From positions 1-64,000 of the forward strand of contig NZ_JAPEHZ010000002.1 in NCBI RefSeq assembly GCF_028823685.1: DNA of 64,000 nt, given 5' to 3'. A program made the translations under genes and the position numbers. This DNA comes from Tenacibaculum sp. L6. GTDB lineage: Bacteria > Bacteroidota > Bacteroidia > Flavobacteriales > Flavobacteriaceae. The notes beneath the pieces are model-generated. The model saw only the letters and a program-made list of their open reading frames with translations. It ran no database searches and was not told the origin of the DNA. Positions 45,031 through 53,715 of the stretch are shown here, in pieces. How positions within the stretch are numbered: the first letter of the stretch is position 1; every line of letters starts with the position of its first letter.

Positions 45031-45854
45031 TGACACATCATACGTTTACATTCGATTTTCAAAAGGCTACGTTTTTTGGTCAATATTGGCAACCTGAAAC
45101 CGTTAAAGCTGTAGTTGTTATTGTTCACGGAATGGGAGAACATTCTGGTAGATACGAGCATGTAGCGCAAAAATTAACCGATAACAATTTTGGTGTAATT
45201 GCTTTTGATCACTTCGGACATGGAAAAACAACTGGAAAAAGAGGTCACAATCCAGGATTTGAGTATGTCTTAGAAAGTGTAACCAAACTTATTGAAAAAG
45301 CTAAAGAGGTTTTTGGTGACAAACCTATCTTTTTATATGGACATTCTATGGGGGGAAATACTGTAATTAATTACACCCTAAGAAAAGAACATAATCTACA
45401 AGGAACTATAGCTACAAGTCCGTTTTTACGATTAGCTTTTGAGCCGCCCGCTTGGAAACTATCACTAGGAAAAATTATGCAAAAAATTGCTCCTTCAATA
45501 ACTTTAGGCAATGAGTTAGATGTTAATGATGTATCTCGAGATCCTGTTGAAATTCAAAAATATGTTGATGATCCATTGGTGCATGATAAAGTGAGCCCTA
45601 ATTTCTCGTTATCTTTTATTGATGCTGGTGAATGGGCTATTGAAAATGCTAGTTCCTTAAAAATACCTATGTTATTGCTACACGGTACAGGTGATAAAAT
45701 TATTGATTATAAAGGAACAGAAGCTTTTGCCAACAATAGCTCGAAAGCTAGCTTAAAATTATACGAAGGCGGATATCATGAGTTACAAAATGACTTATGT
45801 AAAGAAGAAATGCTACAAGACGTAGTAAACTGGTTAAACACTCAATTACAATAG
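45030..45854 (+). CDS. alpha/beta hydrolase, monoacylglycerol-lipase-like
   Basis: This 274-residue hydrolase has the oxyanion block VVIVHGMGEHSGRYEHVA, the nucleophile elbow GHSMGG (Ser near residue 107), an acidic residue in LLLHGTGDKIIDYKG and the catalytic His near the end (YHELQNDL). The pattern matches serine aminopeptidase S33/monoacylglycerol lipases, which cleave monoglycerides or similar esters. It has no signal peptide and is therefore cytoplasmic. It overlaps the upstream lipoprotein gene by one base and is followed 17 bases later by tilS. Confidence 0.87.
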   Translation: MTHHTFTFDFQKATFFGQYWQPETVKAVVVIVHGMGEHSGRYEHVAQKLTDNNFGVIAFDHFGHGKTTGKRGHNPGFEYVLESVTKLIEKAKEVFGDKPIFLYGHSMGGNTVINYTLRKEHNLQGTIATSPFLRLAFEPPAWKLSLGKIMQKIAPSITLGNELDVNDVSRDPVEIQKYVDDPLVHDKVSPNFSLSFIDAGEWAIENASSLKIPMLLLHGTGDKIIDYKGTEAFANNSSKASLKLYEGGYHELQNDLCKEEMLQDVVNWLNTQLQ

Positions 45855-45871
45855 TTCCTACTGTTTTTTTT

Positions 45872-47185
45872 ATGCTCAAAGAATTAGCTAAACATATTGA
45901 CGAACATTTTTCTTTTTTAAAAAGTAAAAAGCTACTCATCGCTATTTCTGGGGGAGTTGACAGCGTAGTACTAACACATTTATTACATCAACTTAACTTT
46001 GATATTTCCTTAGCACATTGTAACTTTCAACTAAGAGGAAAAGAAAGTGATAAAGATGAAGAATTTGTTAAAAACTTAGGAAAAAAACTAGGGATTAACA
46101 CCTATGTAACCCGTTTTGACACGAATGAATATGCTGACAGTAATAAACTATCAACACAATTAGCTGCGAGAGAACTCCGCTACAATTGGTTTGATAAATT
46201 AAGTAAAGAATATTCTTTCGAACACTTACTTACAGCTCATCATGCTGATGATAATTTAGAAACTTTTTTAATCAACCTTACTAGAGGCACAGGGTTAGAA
46301 GGACTAACAGGCATCCCTCCTATTAATGGAAACATTGTTCGTCCGTTGCTTGTTTTTTCTCGCGAGGAAATTTTAAACTACGCTAAACAAAATAATATTG
46401 AATGGCGTGAAGATGAAAGTAATTCGGAAACCAAATATCTTCGAAATAAAATACGGCATCAAGTTACACCTATATTAAAAGAACTGAATGCTAGTGTTTT
46501 AAAAAACTTCAATAAAACAATTGATCATTTAAAAGAATCTCAACAAATTATTGATGATAAAATAGAGGACATTACCTACGAAATCATTTCAAAAGAGGGT
46601 GATTTGTTAAAAATCAACATTGAAAAACTGTTAAAGTTATCCAACCCTAAAGCTTACCTCTATCAGCTGCTAAAGCCTTATGAATTCAGGGAATGGAACG
46701 ATGTTCACAACCTTATTTATGCGCAATCTGGAAAGCAGATTTTAACAAAAAATTATACTTTGTTGAAAGACAGAGATTTTTTATTACTTTTACGCACTAG
46801 TGAAAAATCCTCTATTAAAGAGGAGGTTTACACTATTAGGGAGGAAAACAAAGAAATTACAGTTCCTATTAGGCTGTTACTAAAAAGGGTTCAAGAAAAA
46901 ACAGATACTAATCAAAAAAGTATTTATGTTGATAATGAACTTCTTAGTTATCCCCTAAAGCTTAGACGGTGGAATTCCGGCGATTTTTTTTATCCTACAG
47001 GAATGCTAGGAAAGAAAAAAATAAGTAAGTATTTTAAAGACGAGAAAATATCAATTATAAATAAAAATAAAATTTGGTTCCTCTGTTCTAGTAAAAATGA
47101 GATTATTTGGATTATAGGAAAACGACAAGACAGACGCTTTTTACCAACAGAAAAAACGACCAAACTATTACAAATTAGTATTTAA
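45872..47185 (+). CDS. tilS: tRNA(Ile)-lysidine synthetase
   Basis: This 437-residue enzyme modifies C34 of the tRNA-Ile CAU anticodon to lysidine with ATP and lysine. The PP-loop is ISGGVDSVVL (residues 25-34), followed by HCNFQLRGKESDKDEEFV, the LTAHHADDNLETFLINLTRGTGLEGL motif and LRRWNSGDFFYPTGM in the C-terminal domain. Its length is normal. It lies between the hydrolase and the dsbD-type gene, close enough (17 and 23 bases) to be cotranscribed with them. Confidence 0.96.
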   Translation: MLKELAKHIDEHFSFLKSKKLLIAISGGVDSVVLTHLLHQLNFDISLAHCNFQLRGKESDKDEEFVKNLGKKLGINTYVTRFDTNEYADSNKLSTQLAARELRYNWFDKLSKEYSFEHLLTAHHADDNLETFLINLTRGTGLEGLTGIPPINGNIVRPLLVFSREEILNYAKQNNIEWREDESNSETKYLRNKIRHQVTPILKELNASVLKNFNKTIDHLKESQQIIDDKIEDITYEIISKEGDLLKINIEKLLKLSNPKAYLYQLLKPYEFREWNDVHNLIYAQSGKQILTKNYTLLKDRDFLLLLRTSEKSSIKEEVYTIREENKEITVPIRLLLKRVQEKTDTNQKSIYVDNELLSYPLKLRRWNSGDFFYPTGMLGKKKISKYFKDEKISIINKNKIWFLCSSKNEIIWIIGKRQDRRFLPTEKTTKLLQISI

Positions 47186-47208
47186 TTAACCCCATCAAAC
47201 TACATAGA

Positions 47209-49173
47209 ATGAAAAAATTCTTTACTCTATTTTTATTATTCATAGGTTTAGCGGTCTATTCTCAATCTGATGATAACCCCGTAGTTGTTACTCCTAAGGT
47301 AGAAAAAATCTCTGATACCGAGTACGACCTTATTTTTGACGTATTAATAGCTGAAGACTGGCACTTATACTCTCAGTATAACCCAGAAGATGCTTCTTTA
47401 CCTATGACAATTTCTCCTGCAGAAGGACAAACTGGATACACCCTAAACGGTAAAGCTAAAGAAAGTGAAACTGAAACACAGTTTAGTGAAATTTGGGGAA
47501 AAGACGAGATCTTTTTCGTTGAAGAAGGTAAATTAGTACAACGAATTACTGTTTCTGACTCTACATTAACAAAGGTAACTTTAAATCTTGATGCTCAAGT
47601 TTGTAAAGAATACTGTTTACCTTTTGATGAAGATTTTACATTCTCTTTAACAGGAGAAGTAGTAGAACAAACTGTTGCTGAAGTAGATGATAAAAGTAAA
47701 GAATTATCTCAATCGTTAAATTTAGATTTAAAAAACACTGTTTTATTAAAAAGCTCTACAGACACTAGTGTTGATGGAGAAGAAAAAGATAACAGTTTAT
47801 TAAATATTTTCTTATTAGGTTTTGTTGGTGGATTATTAGCATTTTTAACTCCATGTGTATTCCCAATGGTTCCTTTAACGGTATCTTTCTTTACAAAACG
47901 TACCGAGAAAAGAGGTAAAGGTATTGGTAGTGCAATTTTATACGGATTCTTTATCGTATTAATTTACGGATTAATAAGTCTTCCTTTCCATTTCTTAGAC
48001 TCTTTAGATCCAGAGATTTTAAATAACATCTCTACCAATATTTGGTTAAACTTATTCTTCTTTGTTGTTCTAATATTCTTTGCGGGTTCTTTCTTCGGAT
48101 TCTACGAATTAACGTTACCTAGCTCTTGGAGTAATAAAGCAGACAGTGCTTCTAACGTTGGAGGATTTATTGGAATATTCTTCATGGCGTTAACATTAGC
48201 TATTGTATCATTCTCTTGTACTGGACCGATTTTAGGTTCTTTATTAGCAGGATCTTTAAGTGGTGGTGCTATGCAGTTATCTGTAGGTATGGTAGGATTT
48301 GGTTTAGCTTTAGCATTACCATTCGCTTTATTTGCAATGTTCCCTAACTGGTTAAACACTTTACCAAAATCTGGTGGATGGTTAAACACAGTTAAAGTTG
48401 TTTTAGGATTTATTGAATTAGCTTTCGCTTTCAAATTCTTATCAAATGCAGACTTAGTTGGTCACTGGGGATTATTAAAGAGAGAAATCTTTATCGGTAT
48501 CTGGGCTTTAATTGCATTCCTATTAGCTCTTTACTTATTCGGATTTATTGGAAAAAAGTATGGAAAAATGACGCTTTTCAGAGTGTTAGTAGGTATAGGT
48601 GCATTAGCTTTATCTGTGTATTTAGCTCCTGGAGTAATGGAAAAACCAGCTTGGAATCAAAATGAATTATTAAGTGGCTTTGCTCCGCCTAAATTCCATA
48701 GTATATATGAAAAAGACAACCACTGTCCTCTTAACTTAAACTGTTTTAAAGATTTTGACGAAGGTATTGCTTACGCTAAATCTGTAAATAAACCAGTATT
48801 ATTAGATTTTACAGGGTGGGCTTGTGTTAACTGTCGTAAAATGGAAGAAAATATTTGGAGTCAACCAAACATCTATTCTTTAATCAATGATGATTATGTA
48901 TTAATTTCTTTATACGTAGATGATCACCAAAGAATGTTACCAGAAGAAGAGCAATTCGATTTTATCAAATCTAACGGTAAAGTAAAAAGAATTAGAACCT
49001 ATGGTGATAAGTGGGCTACCTTACAAGCAGCAAACTTTAAAACTGCTTCTCAACCATTCTATGTATTAATGAGTCCTGAGTTAGAAGTATTAAACTCACC
49101 TCAACAGTATACAGACCACACAACATATTACAATTGGTTAAAAACTGGTTTAGACCGTTTCAACAACAACTAA
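47209..49173 (+). CDS. dsbD: DsbD-type thiol:disulfide interchange protein
   Basis: This 654-residue inner-membrane protein carries reducing power to the periplasm. It has a signal peptide (MKKFFTLFLLFIGLAVYS), an N-terminal periplasmic alpha domain with Cys132 and Cys136 (CKEYC), eight or so membrane helices with the redox cysteines Cys216 (TPCVFPM) and Cys337 (SCTGPI), and a C-terminal thioredoxin-like domain with Cys539 and Cys542 in WACVNCRKM. All three redox pairs are intact. It supplies electrons for disulfide isomerisation or cytochrome c maturation. A terminator follows. Confidence 0.93.
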   Translation: MKKFFTLFLLFIGLAVYSQSDDNPVVVTPKVEKISDTEYDLIFDVLIAEDWHLYSQYNPEDASLPMTISPAEGQTGYTLNGKAKESETETQFSEIWGKDEIFFVEEGKLVQRITVSDSTLTKVTLNLDAQVCKEYCLPFDEDFTFSLTGEVVEQTVAEVDDKSKELSQSLNLDLKNTVLLKSSTDTSVDGEEKDNSLLNIFLLGFVGGLLAFLTPCVFPMVPLTVSFFTKRTEKRGKGIGSAILYGFFIVLIYGLISLPFHFLDSLDPEILNNISTNIWLNLFFFVVLIFFAGSFFGFYELTLPSSWSNKADSASNVGGFIGIFFMALTLAIVSFSCTGPILGSLLAGSLSGGAMQLSVGMVGFGLALALPFALFAMFPNWLNTLPKSGGWLNTVKVVLGFIELAFAFKFLSNADLVGHWGLLKREIFIGIWALIAFLLALYLFGFIGKKYGKMTLFRVLVGIGALALSVYLAPGVMEKPAWNQNELLSGFAPPKFHSIYEKDNHCPLNLNCFKDFDEGIAYAKSVNKPVLLDFTGWACVNCRKMEENIWSQPNIYSLINDDYVLISLYVDDHQRMLPEEEQFDFIKSNGKVKRIRTYGDKWATLQAANFKTASQPFYVLMSPELEVLNSPQQYTDHTTYYNWLKTGLDRFNNN

Positions 49174-49196
49174 TAATAGTATTATCATAATATTTT

Positions 49197-49225
49197 AAAA
49201 GCCTCTTTTTTAAAAGGGGCTTTTT
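49197..49225 (+). terminator. terminator after dsbD
   Basis: AAAAGCCTCTTTT and AAAAGGGGCTTTT pair with one G-T wobble around TT, followed by a T run. Confidence 0.85.
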
Positions 49226-49247
49226 TTATATCTTACATTAAAAAAAG

Positions 49248-49832
49248 ATGAGTCCAGAAACAATCATCAGTATCTTTTTAGGGATCGGGCTTGCCGCTTC
49301 GGTCGGATTTCGAGTTTTCCTGCCTTTGTTTGCTTTAAGTTTAGCTGGTTATTACCAAGCTATCCCTTTAAACGAGAACTGGATGTGGGTTGCAAGTTCT
49401 CCTGCTATTATCACATTAGGAGTCGCAACTTTATTGGAAATATTTGCTTATTACATTCCTTGGTTTGACAACGTACTCGATACTATAGCAATTCCGTTAG
49501 CTGCCATTGCGGGTACAGCTGTAATGGTTTCAACTGTTGCCGATTTATCTCCCGTAATTACTTGGGCACTGGCAATTATTGCTGGTGGAGGAACAGCAAC
49601 AGCAATAAAAGGAACTACAGCTTCTGCTCGTTTAACTTCAACAGCTACGACAGCTGGAGTTGCAAATCCTATAATTTCAACAGTAGAAACAGGCACCTCC
49701 GTGGTAATGTCTGCTTTTTCTATCTTCTTGCCTATACTCGCTATCGTTTTTGTTGTTTTTATATTCTTAAGCATGCGAAAGTTATACAGGTTTGTTTTTC
49801 CATCGCTAAAAAAAGACGAAGAACAAGCATAA
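49248..49832 (+). CDS. DUF4126 family membrane protein
   Basis: This 194-residue protein has membrane segments at about residues 4-35, 47-70, 78-105, 115-135 and 150-180, with glycine-rich patches (GLAASVGFRVFLPLFAL, AIIAGGGTATAIKG). A conserved charged segment in the middle (YIPWFDNVLDTIAIPLAAIAG) is typical of DUF4126. Its function is unknown. It follows the dsbD terminator and is separated from the yifB gene by 59 bases. Confidence 0.8.
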   Translation: MSPETIISIFLGIGLAASVGFRVFLPLFALSLAGYYQAIPLNENWMWVASSPAIITLGVATLLEIFAYYIPWFDNVLDTIAIPLAAIAGTAVMVSTVADLSPVITWALAIIAGGGTATAIKGTTASARLTSTATTAGVANPIISTVETGTSVVMSAFSIFLPILAIVFVVFIFLSMRKLYRFVFPSLKKDEEQA

Positions 49833-49891
49833 CTAAATCAAACGTAATAGCTTAACATATTTTTTATATCTTTAACAGAAAGAGGAAAAAT

Positions 49892-51427
49892 ATGCTAGTA
49901 AAAGTTTACGGAAGTGCTGTTTTTGGTATAGAAGCTACTACAATTACTGTTGAAGTAAATATTGATAAAGGAATAGGTTATCATTTGGTAGGATTACCCG
50001 ATAAAGCCGTAAGTGAAAGTTCGTACAGAATTTCAGCTGCTTTAGCCAATAACAACTATAAACTTCCTGGTAAGAAAATCATAATAAATATGGCTCCTGC
50101 CGATATTAGAAAAGAAGGTGCCGCTTATGATTTAACCTTAGCTGTTGGAATTTTAGCAGCCTCTAATCAAATACAATCTGAAAACATAGAAGATTATATA
50201 ATTATGGGAGAACTTTCTTTAGACGGAAGTTTACAACCTATTAAAGGCGCATTACCAATCGCTATTAAAGCCCGTGAAGAAGGCTTTAAACACTTAATTC
50301 TTCCTAAAGAAAATGCAAAAGAAGCTGCTATTGTTAATGACTTAAATGTTTTGGGAGCTGATAATATTATGGAAGTTATCAATCATTTTGATGGTAGTAA
50401 ACTAATTGAACCTACAACCGTTGACACCCGCGCTGAGTTTTATAAACACATGGATTTTCCTGAATTTGATTTTTCAGATGTAAAAGGACAAGAATCAATT
50501 AAACGCTGTATGGAAATTGCTGCTGCTGGCGGACATAACATTATATTAATTGGCCCTCCAGGTGCAGGAAAAACAATGTTAGCCAAACGACTTCCATCAA
50601 TTTTACCTCCAATGACATTACATGAAGCCTTAGAAACCACTAAAATACATTCCGTTGTTGGAAAAGTAAAGAATACTGGCTTAATGTATCAACGCCCCTT
50701 TCGTAGCCCTCATCATACAATTTCGGACGTTGCATTAGTTGGCGGCGGACAATATCCGCAACCGGGTGAAATTTCATTAGCCCACAACGGTGTATTATTT
50801 TTAGATGAGCTTCCTGAGTTTAAACGAACAGTATTAGAAGTCATGCGTCAACCTTTAGAAGATAGAGAAGTTACGATTTCTCGTGCTCGTTTTACTGTGA
50901 ATTATCCTAGTAGTTTTATGTTAGTCGCAAGTATGAATCCTAGTCCGTCAGGATATTTTAATAACTCAGACGCTCCTATTACCTCCTCTCCTGCTGAAAT
51001 GCAACGTTATTTAAGCAAAATATCGGGTCCGCTATTAGACAGAATCGATATTCATATTGAAGTAACTCCTGTTCCTTTTGAAAAACTCTCTGAAGAACGC
51101 AAAGGAGAAAGTAGCGTAGATATTAGAAAGCGTGTTACCAAAGCTAGAGAGCTACAAACAGAACGATTTAAAGATTTTGAAAACATTCATTACAATGCTC
51201 AAATGAGTGTAAAGCAAATACGTAAATTCTGTAAAATTTCTGAAGAAAGTAAACATCTTTTAAAAATAGCGATGGAAAAATTAAATCTTTCTGCTCGAGC
51301 CTATGACCGAATTTTAAAAGTATCTCGTACCATTGCCGATTTGGCAAATTCAAAAGATATTCAATCAGAACATATTACTGAAGCTATTCAGTATCGTAGT
51401 TTAGACAGAGAAGGTTGGTTAAATTAA
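49892..51427 (+). CDS. YifB/ComM family Mg-chelatase-like AAA ATPase
   Basis: This 511-residue protein has an N-terminal ribosomal protein S5/Lon-like domain (VNIDKGIGYHLVGLPDKAVSES, residues about 1-165). The AAA part has Walker A (GPPGAGKT near 228), Walker B VLFLDELPEF, and sensor region SFMLVASMNPSPSGYF, and a C-terminal ChlI-type helical domain follows. ComM relatives are hexameric helicases that extend branch migration during natural transformation; the role here is inferred from homology. It appears to be a single-gene unit. Confidence 0.9.
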   Translation: MLVKVYGSAVFGIEATTITVEVNIDKGIGYHLVGLPDKAVSESSYRISAALANNNYKLPGKKIIINMAPADIRKEGAAYDLTLAVGILAASNQIQSENIEDYIIMGELSLDGSLQPIKGALPIAIKAREEGFKHLILPKENAKEAAIVNDLNVLGADNIMEVINHFDGSKLIEPTTVDTRAEFYKHMDFPEFDFSDVKGQESIKRCMEIAAAGGHNIILIGPPGAGKTMLAKRLPSILPPMTLHEALETTKIHSVVGKVKNTGLMYQRPFRSPHHTISDVALVGGGQYPQPGEISLAHNGVLFLDELPEFKRTVLEVMRQPLEDREVTISRARFTVNYPSSFMLVASMNPSPSGYFNNSDAPITSSPAEMQRYLSKISGPLLDRIDIHIEVTPVPFEKLSEERKGESSVDIRKRVTKARELQTERFKDFENIHYNAQMSVKQIRKFCKISEESKHLLKIAMEKLNLSARAYDRILKVSRTIADLANSKDIQSEHITEAIQYRSLDREGWLN

Positions 51428-51601
51428 CCTAAGAAAAAAGAAATATATTGTAAGGCAACAGGCAATTAGCAATGCTTTACTCAAAAAAACCTCGTTAATA
51501 CTGGTAAAAAAGAACATTGTGTAAACGATTAATAGTTTTTTAACACTTGTTCTTTGAATAATATTTATAAATTTACAGACTACTATAAAAAATTTTTATA
51601 A

Positions 51602-52609
51602 ATGAAAAAATTTATCTATTCATCGCTTTTAGCGCTATCTATCGTTGCATGTAGCAAAGAATCAAAAGATTATGTTACTTTTTCTGGAAAAATAACAAAT
51701 AAAAATTCAGATTCTGTTGTAATATCTAACCCTCAATTTAAATTCAACAGAGTAATAAAAGTTGATGAAAATGGTATGTTTAAAGATACTATGAATGTAA
51801 AAGATGGCTTTTACAGACTTTTTGATGGGAAAGAATACGCTACTTTATACTTAAAAAACGGAGCTGATATTAACATGACTCTTGATACGAATGAGTTTGA
51901 TGAAACTATCACTTTTACAGGAGAAGGCTCTAAAGAAAGTGCTTTCATCGCTAAATCTTCTATGGAGCAAGAAAAATTATTTGGAGATAAAGAATTAATG
52001 GATTTACCAGAATTAGACTTTAGAGCTAAAGTTTCTGAATTTGTTGATGGATTTAACAAAAGAGTTGATGAAGCTGCTTTAGATTCTACATTTGCTGCAA
52101 ACCAAAAACAAAGTATTACTGGTTTAGAAAAATACTTAACTAAAGTATACGGTGATAAACAATACGCTGCTAAAAACTTAGCAAAAGGTATGGCATCTCC
52201 TAAGTTCGTTGACTACGAAAACAATGCTGGAGGTACTACTTCTTTAGATGATTTAAAAGGAAAATACGTGTATATCGATTTATGGGCTACTTGGTGTCAG
52301 CCTTGTAAAAACGAAATCCCTTTCTTAAAGCAAGTTGAAGCAAAATATCACAATAAAAATATCGAGTTTGTAAGTATTTCTGTTGACAGACAAAAAGATT
52401 ATGAAACTTGGAAACAAATGATTGTTGACAAAGAATTAACAGGAGTTCAATTATACGCTAAAGAAGATAAGTCTTTCATGGATGCTTATAGAGTTTCTGG
52501 AATTCCAAGATTTATCTTATTAGATCCTCAAGGAAACATTGTAGATGCTAACGCTCCAAGACCTTCTAATCCTAAATTAGTTGAGTTATTCGAATCATTA
52601 AACATCTAA
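51602..52609 (+). CDS. thioredoxin-fold lipoprotein with DUF4369-like N-terminus (TlpA/ResA-like)
   Basis: This 335-residue protein has a lipoprotein signal (FIYSSLLALSIVACSKE, Cys17), a DUF4369-like strand-rich domain (residues about 25-110), a helical linker and a C-terminal AhpC/TSA-thioredoxin domain with Cys232 and Cys235 in WATWCQPCKNE. It is a probable periplasmic thiol-disulfide oxidoreductase, perhaps reduced by DsbD, whose gene lies 2.4 kb upstream. A strong terminator follows. Confidence 0.88.
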   Translation: MKKFIYSSLLALSIVACSKESKDYVTFSGKITNKNSDSVVISNPQFKFNRVIKVDENGMFKDTMNVKDGFYRLFDGKEYATLYLKNGADINMTLDTNEFDETITFTGEGSKESAFIAKSSMEQEKLFGDKELMDLPELDFRAKVSEFVDGFNKRVDEAALDSTFAANQKQSITGLEKYLTKVYGDKQYAAKNLAKGMASPKFVDYENNAGGTTSLDDLKGKYVYIDLWATWCQPCKNEIPFLKQVEAKYHNKNIEFVSISVDRQKDYETWKQMIVDKELTGVQLYAKEDKSFMDAYRVSGIPRFILLDPQGNIVDANAPRPSNPKLVELFESLNI

Positions 52610-52636
52610 TTAGAAAATCATTAGAAGTTTAGATAT

Positions 52637-52674
52637 AAAAAAATCCCGCAACGTTAATGTTGCGGGATTTTTTT
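52637..52674 (+). terminator. terminator after the TlpA-like gene
   Basis: AAATCCCGCAAC (52641-52652) pairs with GTTGCGGGATTT (52659-52670) around a 6-base loop, flanked by A and T runs. The same 12-base stem recurs after the ferritin gene. Confidence 0.9.
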
Positions 52675-52687
52675 AACTCCTTTATCC

Positions 52688-52718
52688 TTGTTTAGATTCA
52701 TTAAAAATAATATATTTG
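52688..52718 (+). promoter_or_regulatory. promoter of the 97-residue protein gene, apparently leaderless
   Basis: TTG (52688-52690), 20 bases, then TATATTTG (52711-52718) matches the Bacteroidota consensus fully. The ATG is at 52723, so transcription is expected to start at or within a base or two of the start codon. Confidence 0.65.
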
Positions 52719-52722
52719 CCGA

Positions 52723-53016
52723 ATGAATTTTTTCGTAGAAGATGTATCGTTTAAAATATCTTGCGGTGGCAGAAATTGTTACCAACTAGATTTAGGCTAT
52801 AAAATAATTGACTTTACTTTTTGTCAGCTATTAGCTTTCAGAAAAAAAGTACTAGAATACGCTTCTTACGAATCATTAGAAAACATCATTAACGGCGATA
52901 ATTTCGTACTCCTTTTCGCTGCAGACAACAAGCATGTTTTATTCTTAGAAGTACCTCAACTTATCGAGCTAAGAGAACTGCTATTAGCTGTTTTCAACCA
53001 GAAAACTCTTTACTAA
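52723..53016 (+). CDS. small protein of unknown function
   Basis: This 97-residue cytoplasmic protein contains Cys14, Cys19 and Cys34, in ISCGGRNCYQLDLGYKI and FTFCQL. The rest is mixed helix and strand (LAFRKKVLEYASYESLENII, LLFAADNKHVLFLEVPQLI). It has no signal peptide or membrane helix and I cannot name a family. Its own consensus promoter and position between two terminators support a real gene. A metal-related role near the ferritin gene is possible, but the cysteines do not form a known motif. Confidence 0.6.
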   Translation: MNFFVEDVSFKISCGGRNCYQLDLGYKIIDFTFCQLLAFRKKVLEYASYESLENIINGDNFVLLFAADNKHVLFLEVPQLIELRELLLAVFNQKTLY

Positions 53017-53098
53017 GACTAGCTTTAAATTAGAGCCTTCATTCTTTTTAACGTCTTATAATCTGTATCTTTATAGTATTAAAACTAAACAAAATATT

Positions 53099-53605
53099 AT
53101 GGAAACAGCAATAAGAAGAGACATGATTTTAGATGTGGAAGTAGTTGATTTGCTAAACCACCAAATCATGATGGAACAATATGCTTCTTCTAAGTACTTA
53201 GCTATGGCGTCTTGGTGCGACCAAAGAGAACTTAGAAACAGTGCTACTTATTTTTATAAGCAAGCTGAAGAAGAAAGAGCTCACATGATGAAGATTTTTA
53301 AATTTGTAAACGATAATGGTGGTAGTGCCATCTCTCCTACTGTAACAGAAGTAGCGCATGAATTTGAAAGCTTACGAGCTATTTTTGAAGCTTCTTTAGA
53401 TGCCGAAATAGAAGTTACTAAAGCTATTCATAACGTATTTAAAACCGCAAGAAAAGTAGGCGATTTCACTTCTGAAATCTTTTTACAATGGTTTGTTACA
53501 GAACAAGCTGAGGAAGAAGAAAAAGTAAGAGATATTCTTGACTTAATTAATTTAATGGAAGATATGCCTTTAAAAATGATTGATGAGCGTATTCCTACTG
53601 AATAA
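53099..53605 (+). CDS. ferritin (FtnA-type)
   Basis: This 168-residue four-helix iron-storage protein forms a 24-subunit shell. Ferroxidase residues are visible: Glu26 in QIMMEQYASSKYLAMASWC, Glu58/Glu59 and His62 in QAEEERAHMMKIF, and Glu residues in WFVTEQAEEEEKV. It lacks the haem-binding Met region of bacterioferritin. It stands alone, followed by a strong terminator that shares its stem with the one 1 kb upstream. Confidence 0.94.
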   Translation: METAIRRDMILDVEVVDLLNHQIMMEQYASSKYLAMASWCDQRELRNSATYFYKQAEEERAHMMKIFKFVNDNGGSAISPTVTEVAHEFESLRAIFEASLDAEIEVTKAIHNVFKTARKVGDFTSEIFLQWFVTEQAEEEEKVRDILDLINLMEDMPLKMIDERIPTE

Positions 53606-53628
53606 AACAAAACGTTTATAAAAAGCAT

Positions 53629-53662
53629 AAAAAAATCCCGCAACAATGTTGCGGGATTTTTT
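53629..53662 (+). terminator. terminator after the ferritin gene
   Basis: AAATCCCGCAAC pairs with GTTGCGGGATTT around a 3-base loop AAT, flanked by A and T runs. The arms are identical to those of the terminator at 52637-52674. Confidence 0.9.
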
Positions 53663-53683
53663 GTGTCTTGACTCTTGATTCTA

Positions 53684-53710
53684 AAATCTCAAATCTCAAA
53701 TCTCAAATCT
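53684..53710. repeat. tandem heptamer repeat (AAATCTC, nearly four copies)
   Basis: Three exact copies of AAATCTC (53684-53704) are followed by AAATCT (53705-53710), just beyond the end of ahcY. The copies are perfect, suggesting a recent or unstable tandem array. Confidence 0.85.
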
Positions 53711-53715
53711 ATAAT

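Noticed and set aside
53684-53710. Tandem heptamers considered as a CRISPR array
   Set aside because: The units are directly adjacent with no spacers and are only 7 bases long.
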